Below, in pieces: positions 1-7,190 of a DNA stretch of 40,904 nt (the first letter of the stretch is position 1; each line of letters opens with the position of its first letter). A model generated the notes under the pieces. It ran no database searches, was not told the origin of the DNA, and saw only the letters and a program-made list of their open reading frames with translations. A program made the translations under genes and the position numbers. Origin of the DNA: a virus; the IMG/VR virus record IMGVR_UViG_3300001920_000006, positions 1 to 40,904 of that record. One strand, written 5' to 3'.

Positions 1-272
1 CGCGGAAAGCCTGAAAAAATCGGGTCGCGCCCCGCCACGCGATGCGCGCCCGCTGCTGCCACTAGGTTCTTGCACGCGGCCCCCTCGTTGCGCCCCCGTG
101 GCGCTGAAACCCGCGGAACTCCGTCGCAAGTCGGACGGATTGCGGTCACCCGGCAACCCGCGTCCGACTTGCGAAAAAATGGCGGTCCGCCGCCGCTTTC
201 CGGCCGATCCGCGCCGCGCCAGGCCGGCGCCAAGTCGGACGGGGAATAACATCCTAAACCGCCCCTGCAGAC
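1..272. other. Left end region of the transposable phage
   Basis: No convincing gene lies here; a 60-codon frame at 98-280 is Arg/Pro-rich and looks like noise. The segment sits just beyond the repressor gene, where Mu-like phages keep their left attachment end. It carries three copies of a 12-13 bp repeat (separate entry). Two TG dinucleotides, at 12-13 and 105-106, are possible phage termini because Mu-type ends begin with TG. The second lies about 20 bp outside the first repeat, a spacing that would suit an L1 site. The exact boundary cannot be fixed without the right end or an empty target site, so bases 1-104 may be host DNA. Confidence 0.5.
125..242. repeat. Three copies of CGCAAGTCGGACG, candidate transposase end sites
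   Basis: CGCAAGTCGGACG occurs at 125-137 (direct) and, exactly inverted, at 161-173. A third copy, CAAGTCGGACGG, lies at 231-242 (direct). No other copy was noticed by eye in the window. Mu and its relatives have several transposase-binding sites (L1-L3), often in mixed orientation, inside the left end next to the repressor gene. The position and number fit that role. Binding by the repressor or Ner instead is possible, but the intergenic operator at 965-1002 has a different sequence. The role is inferred; the repeat itself is seen directly. Confidence 0.6.
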
Positions 273-392
273 TCACTTGAGAAGCCGCGCCGGCGGCTGC
301 GCCAGGATGATCCGGCCGTGGATCGTGACCGCCCCGCGGTTCCGCACCGTCACCGGCGGCTGCACGTTGTCGCCCGCCAGCACCACAGCCCC
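273..392 (-). pseudogene. Out-of-frame C-terminal end of the repressor
   Basis: In the frame offset by -1 from the repressor, this stretch encodes AVVLAGDNVQPPVTV, then GAVTIHGRIILAQ, and stops at 273. It resembles the end of S24/LexA-type phage repressors, where a DNP/DN-P segment is followed by an IxGRV-like strand. It is therefore probably the displaced end of the repressor rather than a gene. The switch point is the four-C run on the plus strand (389-392). One added base there would rejoin the frames. A sequencing error, a true loss-of-function mutation or -1 slippage on the GGGG run would all give this pattern. Confidence 0.65.
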
Positions 393-964
393 GCCGGCTC
401 GTCCAGCACCCGCCGCAGCAGCAGCCGCCCCTCCAGCGTCAGCGCGTACAGCCGGCCGGAGACGATCCGCCTCTCCCCGGTGTCCACGATCGCCCAGTCG
501 CCGTCCGGCAGCTGCGGCTGCAGCACGTTGCCCACGGTGCGGATCGCCACCAGCGGCCCGGCAGGTGAGAGCCGCCGCACCGCCTCGGCCGCGAAGTAGA
601 ACCGGTCCACAGCCGCGCCTTCCGCCCACCCGTCGCGCTCCGGGCTGACCGGCTCGAACGCCGGCACCTCCACCACCTGCGGCGCCGGGGGCGGTCGCGG
701 GCCCGGCCGCTGGGTCTCCTCCAGCCCGCGCACCAGCGCGCCGGCGGGCAGCCCCACCTTGCCCTCGATGCGCCGGCGGTTGAGCGCGGTCGGCTCCGCC
801 TCGCCCTTCAGCCACCGGTACACCGTGCTGCGGGACACCTCGGCCGCCTCGGCCAGCGCCTCCGCGCCGCCCACCATCTCCACCGTCCGCGCCAGCCGAT
901 CCACCAGCGTCAGCTCCGGCCAATCGGTCGCGACGTCCTCCTCCGACGGCAAATCTCCCGTCAT
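350..964 (-). CDS. Phage repressor (HTH plus S24/LexA-like domain), frame-broken at C terminus
   Basis: This is the lysogeny repressor, transcribed divergently from ner and transposase as in Mu-like phages. The open frame gives 204 aa. Residues about 25-65 form a Cro/CI-type HTH (AEAAEVSRSTVYRWLKGE). Residues about 120-195 match an S24 peptidase-like C-terminal half, including a GNVLQPQLPDGDWAIVDTG stretch. The annotated frame ends abruptly in WCWRATTCSRR, which is unlike the family. Reading one base back at the G run (389-392 on the plus strand) restores the expected ending AGDNVQPPVTVRNRG...GRIILA. The intact protein would then run to 273 (about 230 aa). The ATG at 962-964 touches the operator dyad. 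Confidence 0.85.
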   Translation of the reverse strand: MTGDLPSEEDVATDWPELTLVDRLARTVEMVGGAEALAEAAEVSRSTVYRWLKGEAEPTALNRRRIEGKVGLPAGALVRGLEETQRPGPRPPPAPQVVEVPAFEPVSPERDGWAEGAAVDRFYFAAEAVRRLSPAGPLVAIRTVGNVLQPQLPDGDWAIVDTGERRIVSGRLYALTLEGRLLLRRVLDEPAGLWCWRATTCSRR

Positions 965-1002
965 TCCCGAAAGTCCCTTGACGCAACACGGGACATTCGG
1001 GA
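965..1002. promoter_or_regulatory. Operator-like dyad and early promoter between repressor and ner
   Basis: TCCCGAAAGTCCC at 965-977 and GGGACATTCGGGA at 990-1002 are inverted copies of each other with one mismatch, separated by 12 bp. The left arm abuts the repressor start codon (962-964), and the right arm ends four bases before a possible ner start (1006). TTGACG at 978-983 is a good -35 candidate for rightward early transcription, with a weak -10 around 1001-1007. A protein bound to both arms would cover this promoter. The likely ligands are the S24-type repressor and the Ner-like protein. Confidence 0.65.
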
Positions 1003-1005
1003 CTT

Positions 1006-1377
1006 ATGCGAACCCATGAACCGCTCCGCCTCCCGATGACGGCTTCTTCGCCCGCTTCCGCGAAACGGCCACGCAAACCGGCTGCCGATTGGCATCCGGC
1101 CGACATCTCGGCCGAACTGCGCAAGCGCGGCCTGACGTGGATCGATGTCGGGCGCGAGGCGGGGTACGAGAACCCGAACTCCGCCCGCCAGTGCACCCGC
1201 GCCAGCGTGCCCCGGGCCGAGGCCGCGGTGGCGCGCCTGCTGGGCGTGCCGGCGCACAAGATCTGGCCGTCCCGCTACGATGCTCAGGGCCGCCCCCTCC
1301 GCGGTCAGTACGCAGTCATCTTCGGCGCCCGCCTCGCCGCCCGCAACAACGCGGACGACACGCCGGCCGCCGCGTGA
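1006..1377 (+). CDS. Ner-like DNA-binding regulator
   Basis: This is a small HTH regulator of the Mu Ner/Nlp family, which represses early and repressor promoters during the lytic cycle. The diagnostic core runs from DWHPADISAELRKRGLTW through an HTH to a near-invariant ending, LLGVPAHKIWPSRY, which corresponds to the Ner ending LGLHPQEIWPSRY. The 1006 start gives 123 aa. An internal ATG at 1036 gives 113 aa and is preferable if transcription starts near 1012, because the promoter overlaps 978-1007. Neither start has a strong ribosome-binding site. The stop overlaps the GTG of the transposase gene (GTGA), implying translational coupling. Confidence 0.85.
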   Translation: MRTHEPLRLPMTASSPASAKRPRKPAADWHPADISAELRKRGLTWIDVGREAGYENPNSARQCTRASVPRAEAAVARLLGVPAHKIWPSRYDAQGRPLRGQYAVIFGARLAARNNADDTPAAA

Positions 1378-3554
1378 GCGAGACGCTCCCCCTTCCCGCG
1401 CCCGAGCATCGGCCCGAATGGGCGGACCGCGCGGCCGAACTCGCCCGGCAGGATCTGTGGTCGGCCGAGGAGCTGCTGGCGCTGCGCCTGCCCAGCTTGC
1501 CGGCCACCGCCCGGCGCATCCGCGACGCCATGAACCGGGATCGCGTCCTGGCGCACGAGGAGACGGTGAAGGGCGGCCAGCGCCTGCTGTTCAACCGCCA
1601 CGCCATGCCGCGCGCCATCCGGCTGGAGATGGCGGCCGCCATCGCCCGCTGGCTGCCCGAGGCGCCCGCCGGCGCCGCCCAGGATGCGCCGGAGGCCGAC
1701 CTGCAGGCGCTCGCCCAGCTGCCCGGCCCCGCCCATGCCCGCGCCGTCGCCCGCCTCTCCGCCGTGCGCGCCTACGCCGCCTGGTCCGCCGCCGCGGGCC
1801 TGTCCGGCCGCCGCGCCGCCGACCGCTTCGCCGAGGTGTGGGAAGCCGGCGCCGCCGGCGTCGCGCCCTGGGTTCAGACCGCGCTCAAGGGCTTCTGCGG
1901 CGCCTCCCTCCTCGCCTGGCAGGCGACGCTGGCCGCCCACGGCGCCGCCGCGCTGGCCGGCCGCTACCGGCCCCGGGAAGCCGAGATCGACCGCACCCCC
2001 GCGCTGCTCGCCCGGGCCGAGGCCGCGATCGCCGAGTGGCCGCACATCACCGGCGCCCGGCTGCACGACATCCTGGCCCACCGCGCGACGGAACTGGACC
2101 TCACGCCGCCCGCGCCGCGCAGCGTGACCCGCTGGCTGACCGCCTGGAAGGCCGCGAACCGCGGCATCCACCTGGCGCTGGCGAACCCGGACGCGCACCG
2201 CAACCGCTACCGCCCCAGCTTCGGCAACGCCGCGGCCGACGCGCCGCACGTGAACGCCTGCTGGGAGTTCGACGACACCCCGGCCGACGTCCTGCTGACG
2301 GACGGCCAGCGCCACGCCGTGATCGGCGTGATCGACGTCCACACCCGCCGGCTGATGCTGCAGGTGCACCCCACCAGCACCGCCCACGGCGTCAGCCTGC
2401 TGCTGCGCCGCGCCCTGCTGGCCTGGGGCGTGCCGGACCGCGTGCGCACCGACAACGGCGCCGCCTACGTGTCGCGCCACGTCACCGGCGTGCTCGCGCG
2501 GCTGGACGTGGCGCACCAGGTGCTGCCGCCGTTCAGCCCGGAGAAGAAGCCCTTCATCGAACGGGCGCTGAAGACCTTCGCCTACGGCCTGGTGGAGCTG
2601 CTGCCCGGCTATGTCGGCCACGACGTGCCCGGCCGGAAGGCGATCGAAGCCCGCCGCAGCTTCGCCGCGCGCCTGTTCGGGAAAGACCAGGTGGTGGAAC
2701 TGCGCCTCGGCCCCGCCGAGCTGCAGGACGTCTGCGACCAGATCTGCGCCGGCTACAACAGCCGCACCCACGGCGCGCTGCGCGTCTCCCCCAACCAGAA
2801 GGCCGCCGGCGCGACAACGAAGGCGATCAGCGACCAGCGCGCGCTGGATGTGCTGCTGGCCCCGCTCGCCGGCCTGCGCGTGGTGACCAAGAAGGGCCTG
2901 CGGGCCGAGAACGGCACCTTCGTGCACCCGGAACTCGGCCGCCTGGTGGGCGAGACGGTGGAGTGCCGGCAGGACCCGGCCGACGCCGGCCGCCTGTACG
3001 TGTTCGACCAGAACGGCGCCTTCGTGTGCGTGGCCGAGGACCCGGACCGCACCGGCGTGTCGCGGCAGGAGATCGCGTCCGCCGCCAAGGCCATCGCCGC
3101 GCGCCAGCTGGCCGACGAGCGCGCCCGGATGCGCGAAGCCCGCCGGCGCGAGATCCCGGACGCGACCGCCCTGGTGCGCGACATCGTCAACGCGAAGGCC
3201 GCCAGCACCGTCGTCGCCTTCCCGGGCCGCAGCACGTCGCACGACAGCACCGGAATGCAGGCCGCGGCGCAGGCCGCGCGTGCCGACGACGCACCCCAGG
3301 CCCCCGCGCGCACCGCGATCGACGCCGAACGCGCCCGCCGCGTCGCGGCCGATGCCGCGCGCCGGCTGACGGCCGCGCAGGCCGACAACGATCAGGCCGC
3401 GAAGCGCGCCCGCCAGGCGCGCGCGCTGGCCATCCACGACGCGCTGGCGGCGGGACACCCGCCGGCGGAGGCCGATGCCGCGTGGTTCGCGACCTACCGG
3501 GAAAGCCCGGAGTTCCGGACGGCGCTGCACTTCCGGCGGTCAACCACCGCCTGA
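1374..3554 (+). CDS. MuA-like DDE transposase
   Basis: This protein catalyses strand transfer and replicative transposition of the phage. The GTG at 1374 overlaps the ner stop and gives 726 aa, compared with 663 for MuA. Residues about 15-80 form the Mu-type winged-helix end-binding domain (LWSAEELLALRLPSLPATAR). The catalytic core holds the DDE triad: D300 in WEFDDTPADV, D360 in RTDNGAAY and E396 in KPFIERALKTF. A Mu-type C-terminal beta-barrel follows at about residues 475-570. The last 150 residues are Ala/Arg-rich and helical, matching the MuA tail that contacts MuB and ClpX. All key residues are present, so the enzyme should be active. Confidence 0.95.
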   Translation: MSETLPLPAPEHRPEWADRAAELARQDLWSAEELLALRLPSLPATARRIRDAMNRDRVLAHEETVKGGQRLLFNRHAMPRAIRLEMAAAIARWLPEAPAGAAQDAPEADLQALAQLPGPAHARAVARLSAVRAYAAWSAAAGLSGRRAADRFAEVWEAGAAGVAPWVQTALKGFCGASLLAWQATLAAHGAAALAGRYRPREAEIDRTPALLARAEAAIAEWPHITGARLHDILAHRATELDLTPPAPRSVTRWLTAWKAANRGIHLALANPDAHRNRYRPSFGNAAADAPHVNACWEFDDTPADVLLTDGQRHAVIGVIDVHTRRLMLQVHPTSTAHGVSLLLRRALLAWGVPDRVRTDNGAAYVSRHVTGVLARLDVAHQVLPPFSPEKKPFIERALKTFAYGLVELLPGYVGHDVPGRKAIEARRSFAARLFGKDQVVELRLGPAELQDVCDQICAGYNSRTHGALRVSPNQKAAGATTKAISDQRALDVLLAPLAGLRVVTKKGLRAENGTFVHPELGRLVGETVECRQDPADAGRLYVFDQNGAFVCVAEDPDRTGVSRQEIASAAKAIAARQLADERARMREARRREIPDATALVRDIVNAKAASTVVAFPGRSTSHDSTGMQAAAQAARADDAPQAPARTAIDAERARRVAADAARRLTAAQADNDQAAKRARQARALAIHDALAAGHPPAEADAAWFATYRESPEFRTALHFRRSTTA

Positions 3555-3610
3555 AACGAGAGCGGCCCGGCAGCGCGCCAACGCTGACCGGGCCGGCACG
3601 AAACGAGAGA
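3553..3610 (+). other. Hairpin flanked by a short direct repeat between transposase and MuB genes
   Basis: CGGCCCGG (3563-3570) pairs with CCGGGCCG (3588-3595). On each side lies GAAACGAGAG, first at the transposase stop and again near 3600-3609. There is no T tract, so this is not a typical intrinsic terminator. It is the only sizeable gap in an otherwise overlapping operon and could adjust the transposase to MuB expression ratio or mRNA stability. That role is inferred. Confidence 0.35.
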
Positions 3611-3630
3611 GACGAAAAGGGACATACCGC

Positions 3631-4392
3631 TTGACCGATCCGAAAAGCAAGCCTCCAGGGACAGCGACGATCGCCGCGCTGCGCAACGTGCAGGCGTTCT
3701 ACGAGGCGGTGGACCGTGCGCAGCGGCGCATGCACCACCTGCCCGGCCTGGTGGTGTTCCACGGCCCATCCGGCTGGGGAAAAACCTTCAGCGCGCAATA
3801 CGCCGCGCAGGTGCACCGGGCCTACTACGTCGAGGTCCGCAGCGTGTGGACCAAGCTGGCGTTCTGCAAGGCCGTGCTGGCCGAGATGGGGCTGGAGCCC
3901 GCGGCCCGCGTGTACGACATGGTCGCCCAGATCAGCGAGGGCTTGGCCCACAGCCGCCGCCCGCTGATCATCGACGAGGCCGACCAGGTCCTCGGCCGCG
4001 GCTACATCGAGGTGATCCGCGACATCCACGAGGCCAGCGGCTCCGTGGTGGCCATGATCGGCGAGGAGCGGCTGCCCGCCAAGCTGAAGGCGGCCGAGCG
4101 GGTCCACAACCGTGTCATCGCCTGGGTCGCCGCCGTGCCCACGGACATGGACGATGCGCGCGCCCTGGCCGAGATCTACGCCAAGCGGCTGACGCTGGCC
4201 GATGACCTTCTGAACGCCATCGTCCACGCCTCGCGCGGCGGCGCCCGGCGCATCTGCGCGAACCTGGAAGACGTGGTGGAGGAAGCGCGCCGCCGCCCGC
4301 AGGACGTGCTGGATCTGGCGTGGTGGGGCGACCAGCCCTTCAAGTCCGGCGACGTGCAGCCCCGCGCGACGCCGTGGCGGCCAGCGGCATGA
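3631..4392 (+). CDS. MuB-like AAA+ ATPase, transposition target selector
   Basis: This is the MuB homologue: an ATP-dependent DNA-binding protein that delivers target DNA to the transpososome and gives target immunity. A TTG start at 3631 is chosen because AAAAGGGA lies about nine bases upstream and homology begins there; it gives 253 aa. An ATG-type start further upstream would overlap the transposase gene and add Arg-rich nonsense. Walker A is GPSGWGKT (residues 45-52) and Walker B is LIIDEAD (D115, E116). The C-terminal part (about 170-235) is helical, like the MuB C-terminal domain. The stop overlaps the next ATG. Confidence 0.9.
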   Translation: MTDPKSKPPGTATIAALRNVQAFYEAVDRAQRRMHHLPGLVVFHGPSGWGKTFSAQYAAQVHRAYYVEVRSVWTKLAFCKAVLAEMGLEPAARVYDMVAQISEGLAHSRRPLIIDEADQVLGRGYIEVIRDIHEASGSVVAMIGEERLPAKLKAAERVHNRVIAWVAAVPTDMDDARALAEIYAKRLTLADDLLNAIVHASRGGARRICANLEDVVEEARRRPQDVLDLAWWGDQPFKSGDVQPRATPWRPAA

Positions 4393-5015
4393 GCGCGCGG
4401 CACCAGGGCCAGTTCCGCGGCCGCGGGCGGCGCGGCGCGGACGTGGTCGCCACCCTGCCGCACCGCATGGGCCGCGACGCCGTGTGGCAGGCGCTGCGCA
4501 GCCTGGCGGCGCCGGCCACCGCGGCCGAGATCACGCGCGCCGCCGGCGCGCCCCACGGCACCGTGTGCCGGTTCCTCCGCGCGCTGCGCGCGGCCGGCAT
4601 CGCCGAGCGCGACGGCGCCGCCTGGCGCCTGCTGCGCGACACCGGCCCCACCGCCCCGGCGCTGCGGCCGGACGGCACGCCCACCCAGGCCGGCGCCAAG
4701 CAGGACCGGATGTGGCGCAGCATGCAGATGCTGCGGCGCTTCACGGCGCGCGACATCGCCGTGGGCGCCAGCATCGAGGGCGCGCCGATCAACGAGCGCG
4801 TGGCGATGGACTACCTCCGCCTGCTGACCGCCGCCGGCTATCTGGCGGCCTCGGCCGACGTGCACAACCGGTGGACCGGCGCGCGCGTCTTCCGCCTGAT
4901 CCGCCGCACCGGCCCGCGCGCGCCCGTCATCCAGCGCGCGCAGCAGGACGGGCGGACGGTGCGCCGCGTGTGGGACCCCAACCTGCGGCAGTTGATGCAA
5001 GCGGGTGGCCGATGA
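4389..5015 (+). CDS. Winged-helix DNA-binding protein, early region
   Basis: This 208-aa protein was not recognised as a named phage protein. Residues about 20-80 form a likely winged helix (WQALRSLAAPATAAEITRAA, then GTVCRFLRALRAAGIAERDG). A second similar module follows at about 120-180 (FTARDIAVGASIEGAPINER, then VAMDYLRLLTAAGYLAASAD), so the protein looks like a tandem winged-helix protein. The ATG at 4389 overlaps the MuB stop (ATGA), and its own stop overlaps the next start, so all three are coupled. A role in early regulation or transposition is inferred only from context. Confidence 0.75.
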   Translation: MSARHQGQFRGRGRRGADVVATLPHRMGRDAVWQALRSLAAPATAAEITRAAGAPHGTVCRFLRALRAAGIAERDGAAWRLLRDTGPTAPALRPDGTPTQAGAKQDRMWRSMQMLRRFTARDIAVGASIEGAPINERVAMDYLRLLTAAGYLAASADVHNRWTGARVFRLIRRTGPRAPVIQRAQQDGRTVRRVWDPNLRQLMQAGGR

Positions 5016-5437
5016 CCGGCCGGAACGAGGCTATGGCGCGCGAAGCCTGGGGCGAGCCGCCGGACTGGGTGCTGGCGCTGGCGCGGGAATGCGACCGCAC
5101 CAACCAGACGGCGGCCGGCGCGCGCTGTGGCGTGAACGGGTCGGCCGTGAACGGCCTGCTGCGCAACCGCTACGCCGCCAGCACCCACCGCATGGAACAG
5201 CGCATCCGCGGCGCGCTGCTGGGCGCCACCATCGAGTGCCCGGCCCTGGGCGAGCTGCCGCGCGACCAGTGCCAGACCTGGCAGACGAAGGCCGAACGCT
5301 TCGTCGACACCAGCAGCCAGCGCGCGCGGATGTACCGCGCCTGCCGCGCCTGCCCGCACGGCCGCTTCTCCCCATCGGGCCGGCCCGATGGGGACCCCGA
5401 CGCCACCCCCGACACCAACGAGGAACCCACGGAATGA
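5012..5437 (+). CDS. HTH protein of Mu-like phages with CPALGE-type motif
   Basis: This is a 141-aa early protein. Residues about 14-60 (DWVLALARECDRTNQTAAGA, then NGSAVNGLLRNRY) look like a Cro/CI-type HTH. The CPALGELPRDQCQTWQ segment that follows recalls regulators common in Mu-like phages with a CPVLGEI...C...Q motif. A CRAC..CPHG tail suggests a possible metal site (four Cys in all). The start overlaps the upstream stop; an alternative ATG lies at 5033. The region encoding the tail contains a perfect 26-bp palindrome (5369-5394), so the last 25 residues may be a later addition. Confidence 0.7.
   Translation: MTGRNEAMAREAWGEPPDWVLALARECDRTNQTAAGARCGVNGSAVNGLLRNRYAASTHRMEQRIRGALLGATIECPALGELPRDQCQTWQTKAERFVDTSSQRARMYRACRACPHGRFSPSGRPDGDPDATPDTNEEPTE
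5369..5394. repeat. Perfect 26-bp palindrome inside a coding region
   Basis: The left half is TCCCCATCGGGCC and the right half is its exact reverse complement. It resembles the hairpins at 14621-14644, 19492-19513 and 21415-21438, all built on CCC(A/-)CGCG or CCCATCG arms. Here it lies near the 3' end of the HTH gene and stays in frame. It is probably a member of a dispersed palindromic repeat family. Confidence 0.6.
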
Positions 5438-5694
5438 TCCACCAGGATCTGCTGAACCTGTCCGAACGCCTGCTGGAACACGCGATGGGCCGCCCGCTCT
5501 CGCGCCAGGACGCGGGCCGGCTGCACGAGCAGCTGGAGGACATCGCCGACCGCGTGAAGCGGCTGGAACACTACGGCGTGGTGCCGGCGGCGCTGCGCCA
5601 GCCGGCACGCTTGGCCGAGCCGGTGGACGCCTGCCGCCACCCCGCGATCGCCGCGCCGGTGGTGGACCTGGCTCTGGTGCGGGGGGCGCGCTGA
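5434..5694 (+). CDS. Small early protein, unknown function
   Basis: This 86-aa protein is helical at its N terminus (HQDLLNLSERLLEHAMGRPL), followed by a coiled-coil-like RLHEQLEDIADRVKRLEHYG segment and a Pro/Ala-rich tail. It has no recognised family. AGGAACCCACGGA precedes the ATG, which overlaps the upstream stop as ATGA. The stop overlaps the next gene as TGATG. Its position between an HTH protein and the GapR-like gene points to the early operon, but nothing indicates a specific function. Confidence 0.65.
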   Translation: MIHQDLLNLSERLLEHAMGRPLSRQDAGRLHEQLEDIADRVKRLEHYGVVPAALRQPARLAEPVDACRHPAIAAPVVDLALVRGAR

Positions 5695-6092
5695 TGGCCC
5701 GCACCGCGACCCGCGTCGCCGACACCGTCGTCGCCAGGCCCGTGAAGCCCGCGCAGGCGGTGGCCGTGATCCCGCCGCCCCGCCGCGGCCACAACAGCGC
5801 GCGCGACCGCCTGGCCGGCATCGTCGCCCGCCTGCAGCGGCTCGATGAGGAGATCAAGGGCCTCAACCGCGACAAGAGCGACGTGTTCAGCGAGGCGAAG
5901 GCCGCCGGCATCGACGTGGCCGGCCTGCGCGGCGCCCTGCGCTACCTTCGCGACCCCGAGAAGGCCGAGGAGCGGGACGCCGCCACCCGCGCCCTGCTGG
6001 CGGAGCTGGAGGGGCTTGACGCCACCCCCTCGCGCGCGCACGTGCACGTGCACGCGCGCGAGGCCACCCCGGACGACGGGGAGGCCGCGTGA
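5694..6092 (+). CDS. GapR-like (DUF2312) nucleoid-associated protein
   Basis: This 132-aa protein contains a DUF2312/GapR-type helical domain at about residues 37-110: DRLAGIVARLQRLDEEIKGL, then DKSDVFSEAKAAGIDVAGLR and a conserved RD.EK.EER...LL..L pattern. GapR is an alphaproteobacterial protein that encircles overtwisted DNA ahead of replication and transcription machinery and stimulates topoisomerases. The phage copy has a 36-residue basic, Pro-rich N-terminal extension and an acidic, His-rich tail. It sits directly before a DnaA domain IV-like gene, so a role in phage DNA replication topology is plausible. The start is coupled to the upstream stop and preceded by a GGGGGG run. Confidence 0.8.
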   Translation: MARTATRVADTVVARPVKPAQAVAVIPPPRRGHNSARDRLAGIVARLQRLDEEIKGLNRDKSDVFSEAKAAGIDVAGLRGALRYLRDPEKAEERDAATRALLAELEGLDATPSRAHVHVHAREATPDDGEAA

Positions 6093-6511
6093 CCCCCGCC
6101 CAGGCGCTGGCCCAGTTCCAGTCCATCGTCCTCCGCGCCACGCAGCTGCAGGCCGACATCAACGCGCTCGGCAACACGCTGGCCACCGCCGGCGTGGTGC
6201 CGCGGGTGTTCGCGCAGCCGGCGCTGGCCCGCATCCTGGCCGTCGTTGCGCGCGACCACGGCACCACGGTGGAGATGCTGCGCGGCTCCCGCCTGGATCA
6301 GCCGTTGGTCGAAGCCCGCCAGATGGCGGCCTGGCTGATGGTGCACGCCACCACCGCCACCACCCCGCAGATGGGGCGAGCGATGAACCGCGACCGCACC
6401 ACCGTGCAGTGGTGCGCCAAGCGCCATCAGGCGCGGATGGACGCGGACCGAGACGTCCACACCCGCACCACCGAGCTGCTGATGGAACTCTCCGAAAGGA
6501 ACGCCGCATGA
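6089..6511 (+). CDS. DnaA domain IV-like DNA-binding protein
   Basis: This is a 140-aa protein starting with GTG at 6089 (GTGA overlap). From about residue 49 it follows the DnaA C-terminal DNA-binding domain: ILAVVARDHGTTVEMLRGSR, then VEARQMAAWLMVHATTATTP, then GRAMNRDRTTVQWCAKRH. The R101-D102-R103-T104-T105 segment corresponds to the DnaA signature RDHTTV that reads the DnaA box. There is no AAA+ domain, so it cannot be a full initiator. It could bind host or phage DnaA boxes to compete with or guide replication. One perfect DnaA box is present in the phage (11269-11277). Confidence 0.8.
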   Translation: MTPAQALAQFQSIVLRATQLQADINALGNTLATAGVVPRVFAQPALARILAVVARDHGTTVEMLRGSRLDQPLVEARQMAAWLMVHATTATTPQMGRAMNRDRTTVQWCAKRHQARMDADRDVHTRTTELLMELSERNAA

Positions 6512-7065
6512 AGCGCATCAAGACCCGCGCCACCACGGTGGCGATCCCGCGCGACCGGGCCGAGGCCGAGCGCATGGTGGCCGAGATCGGCGCCGCCATG
6601 CGCGCGCGCGACGTGATCCAGGCCGCGCTGGACGAGACCATCGCCGCCGCCAAGACGAAGGCCGAGGCCGACGCCGCGCCCCACGCGCGGATCATCGCCC
6701 AGTGCACGGAGGGGCTGCAGAAATGGGCCGAGGCGAACCGTGCGGCGCTGACCAACGAGAACCGCACCAAGACCGTGCGCCTGGCCACCGGCGAGGTCAG
6801 CTGGCGCGACCGCCCGGCCAGCGTGCGCATTACCGGCGCCGAGGATGTGATCGCCCGCCTGCACGAGCTGAAGCTGGATCGCTTCGTCCGCACGAAGGAG
6901 GAGGTGGACAAGGCCGCGATGCTGAAGGAGCCGGACGTGGCGCGCAGCGTCGCCGGCGTCGCCATCGGCAGCGCGGGCGAGGAGTTCATCGTCACCCCGG
7001 ACACCACGCCGCTGGACAGCGTGGAGGCTCACAACCGCGCCGCCAGCGCATTGGCGGCGTCATGA
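6508..7065 (+). CDS. gam: Gam-like host-nuclease inhibitor
   Basis: This is a Mu Gam family protein (185 aa), an end-binding Ku-like protein that shields linear phage DNA from RecBCD-type exonucleases. Evidence is the N-terminal long helix (AEAERMVAEIGAAMRARDVI and onward), the TVRLATGEVSWRDRPASV strand segment typical of Gam, and the C-terminal E.F.V.P half. GAAAGGAA lies seven bases before the ATG. As in Mu, it lies between the transposition genes and gemA/mor. The start is separate from the upstream gene only by an ATGA overlap. Confidence 0.9.
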   Translation: MKRIKTRATTVAIPRDRAEAERMVAEIGAAMRARDVIQAALDETIAAAKTKAEADAAPHARIIAQCTEGLQKWAEANRAALTNENRTKTVRLATGEVSWRDRPASVRITGAEDVIARLHELKLDRFVRTKEEVDKAAMLKEPDVARSVAGVAIGSAGEEFIVTPDTTPLDSVEAHNRAASALAAS

Positions 7066-7190
7066 GCGCCCGGTGGTGGCGCCGCCGCGTGCTGCGCCGG
7101 CGCCAGCGCAGCCTGGCCCGCACCCTGCTGGCCCTGCCGCTGGAACTGCGGGTGCTGGCGATCGCCGTGATCAGGGGAGGGGCGCGATGA
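7062..7190 (+). CDS. Very small basic protein, unknown
   Basis: This is a 42-aa reading frame that exactly fills the gap between gam and the next gene with ATGA overlaps at both ends. The N-terminal half is Arg-rich (MSARWWRRRVLRRRQRS) and is followed by one hydrophobic segment (TLLALPLELRVLAIAVI). It could be a small membrane-associated or RNA/DNA-binding peptide. Its reality rests on the perfect overlap pattern and codon bias, not on homology. Confidence 0.5.
   Translation: MSARWWRRRVLRRRQRSLARTLLALPLELRVLAIAVIRGGAR

Noticed and set aside
98-280. 60-codon frame in the left end
   Set aside because: Arg/Pro-rich, spans the candidate transposase sites, and has no ribosome-binding site.
1305-3530. 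741-codon minus-strand frame opposite the transposase gene
   Set aside because: A mirror frame caused by the strong G+C third-base bias; low-complexity Gly/Arg/His content and no known family, while the plus frame has a full DDE transposase.
1145-3634. 829-codon plus frame overlapping the transposase
   Set aside because: Arg/Pro-rich reading of a different phase across a clearly coding frame.
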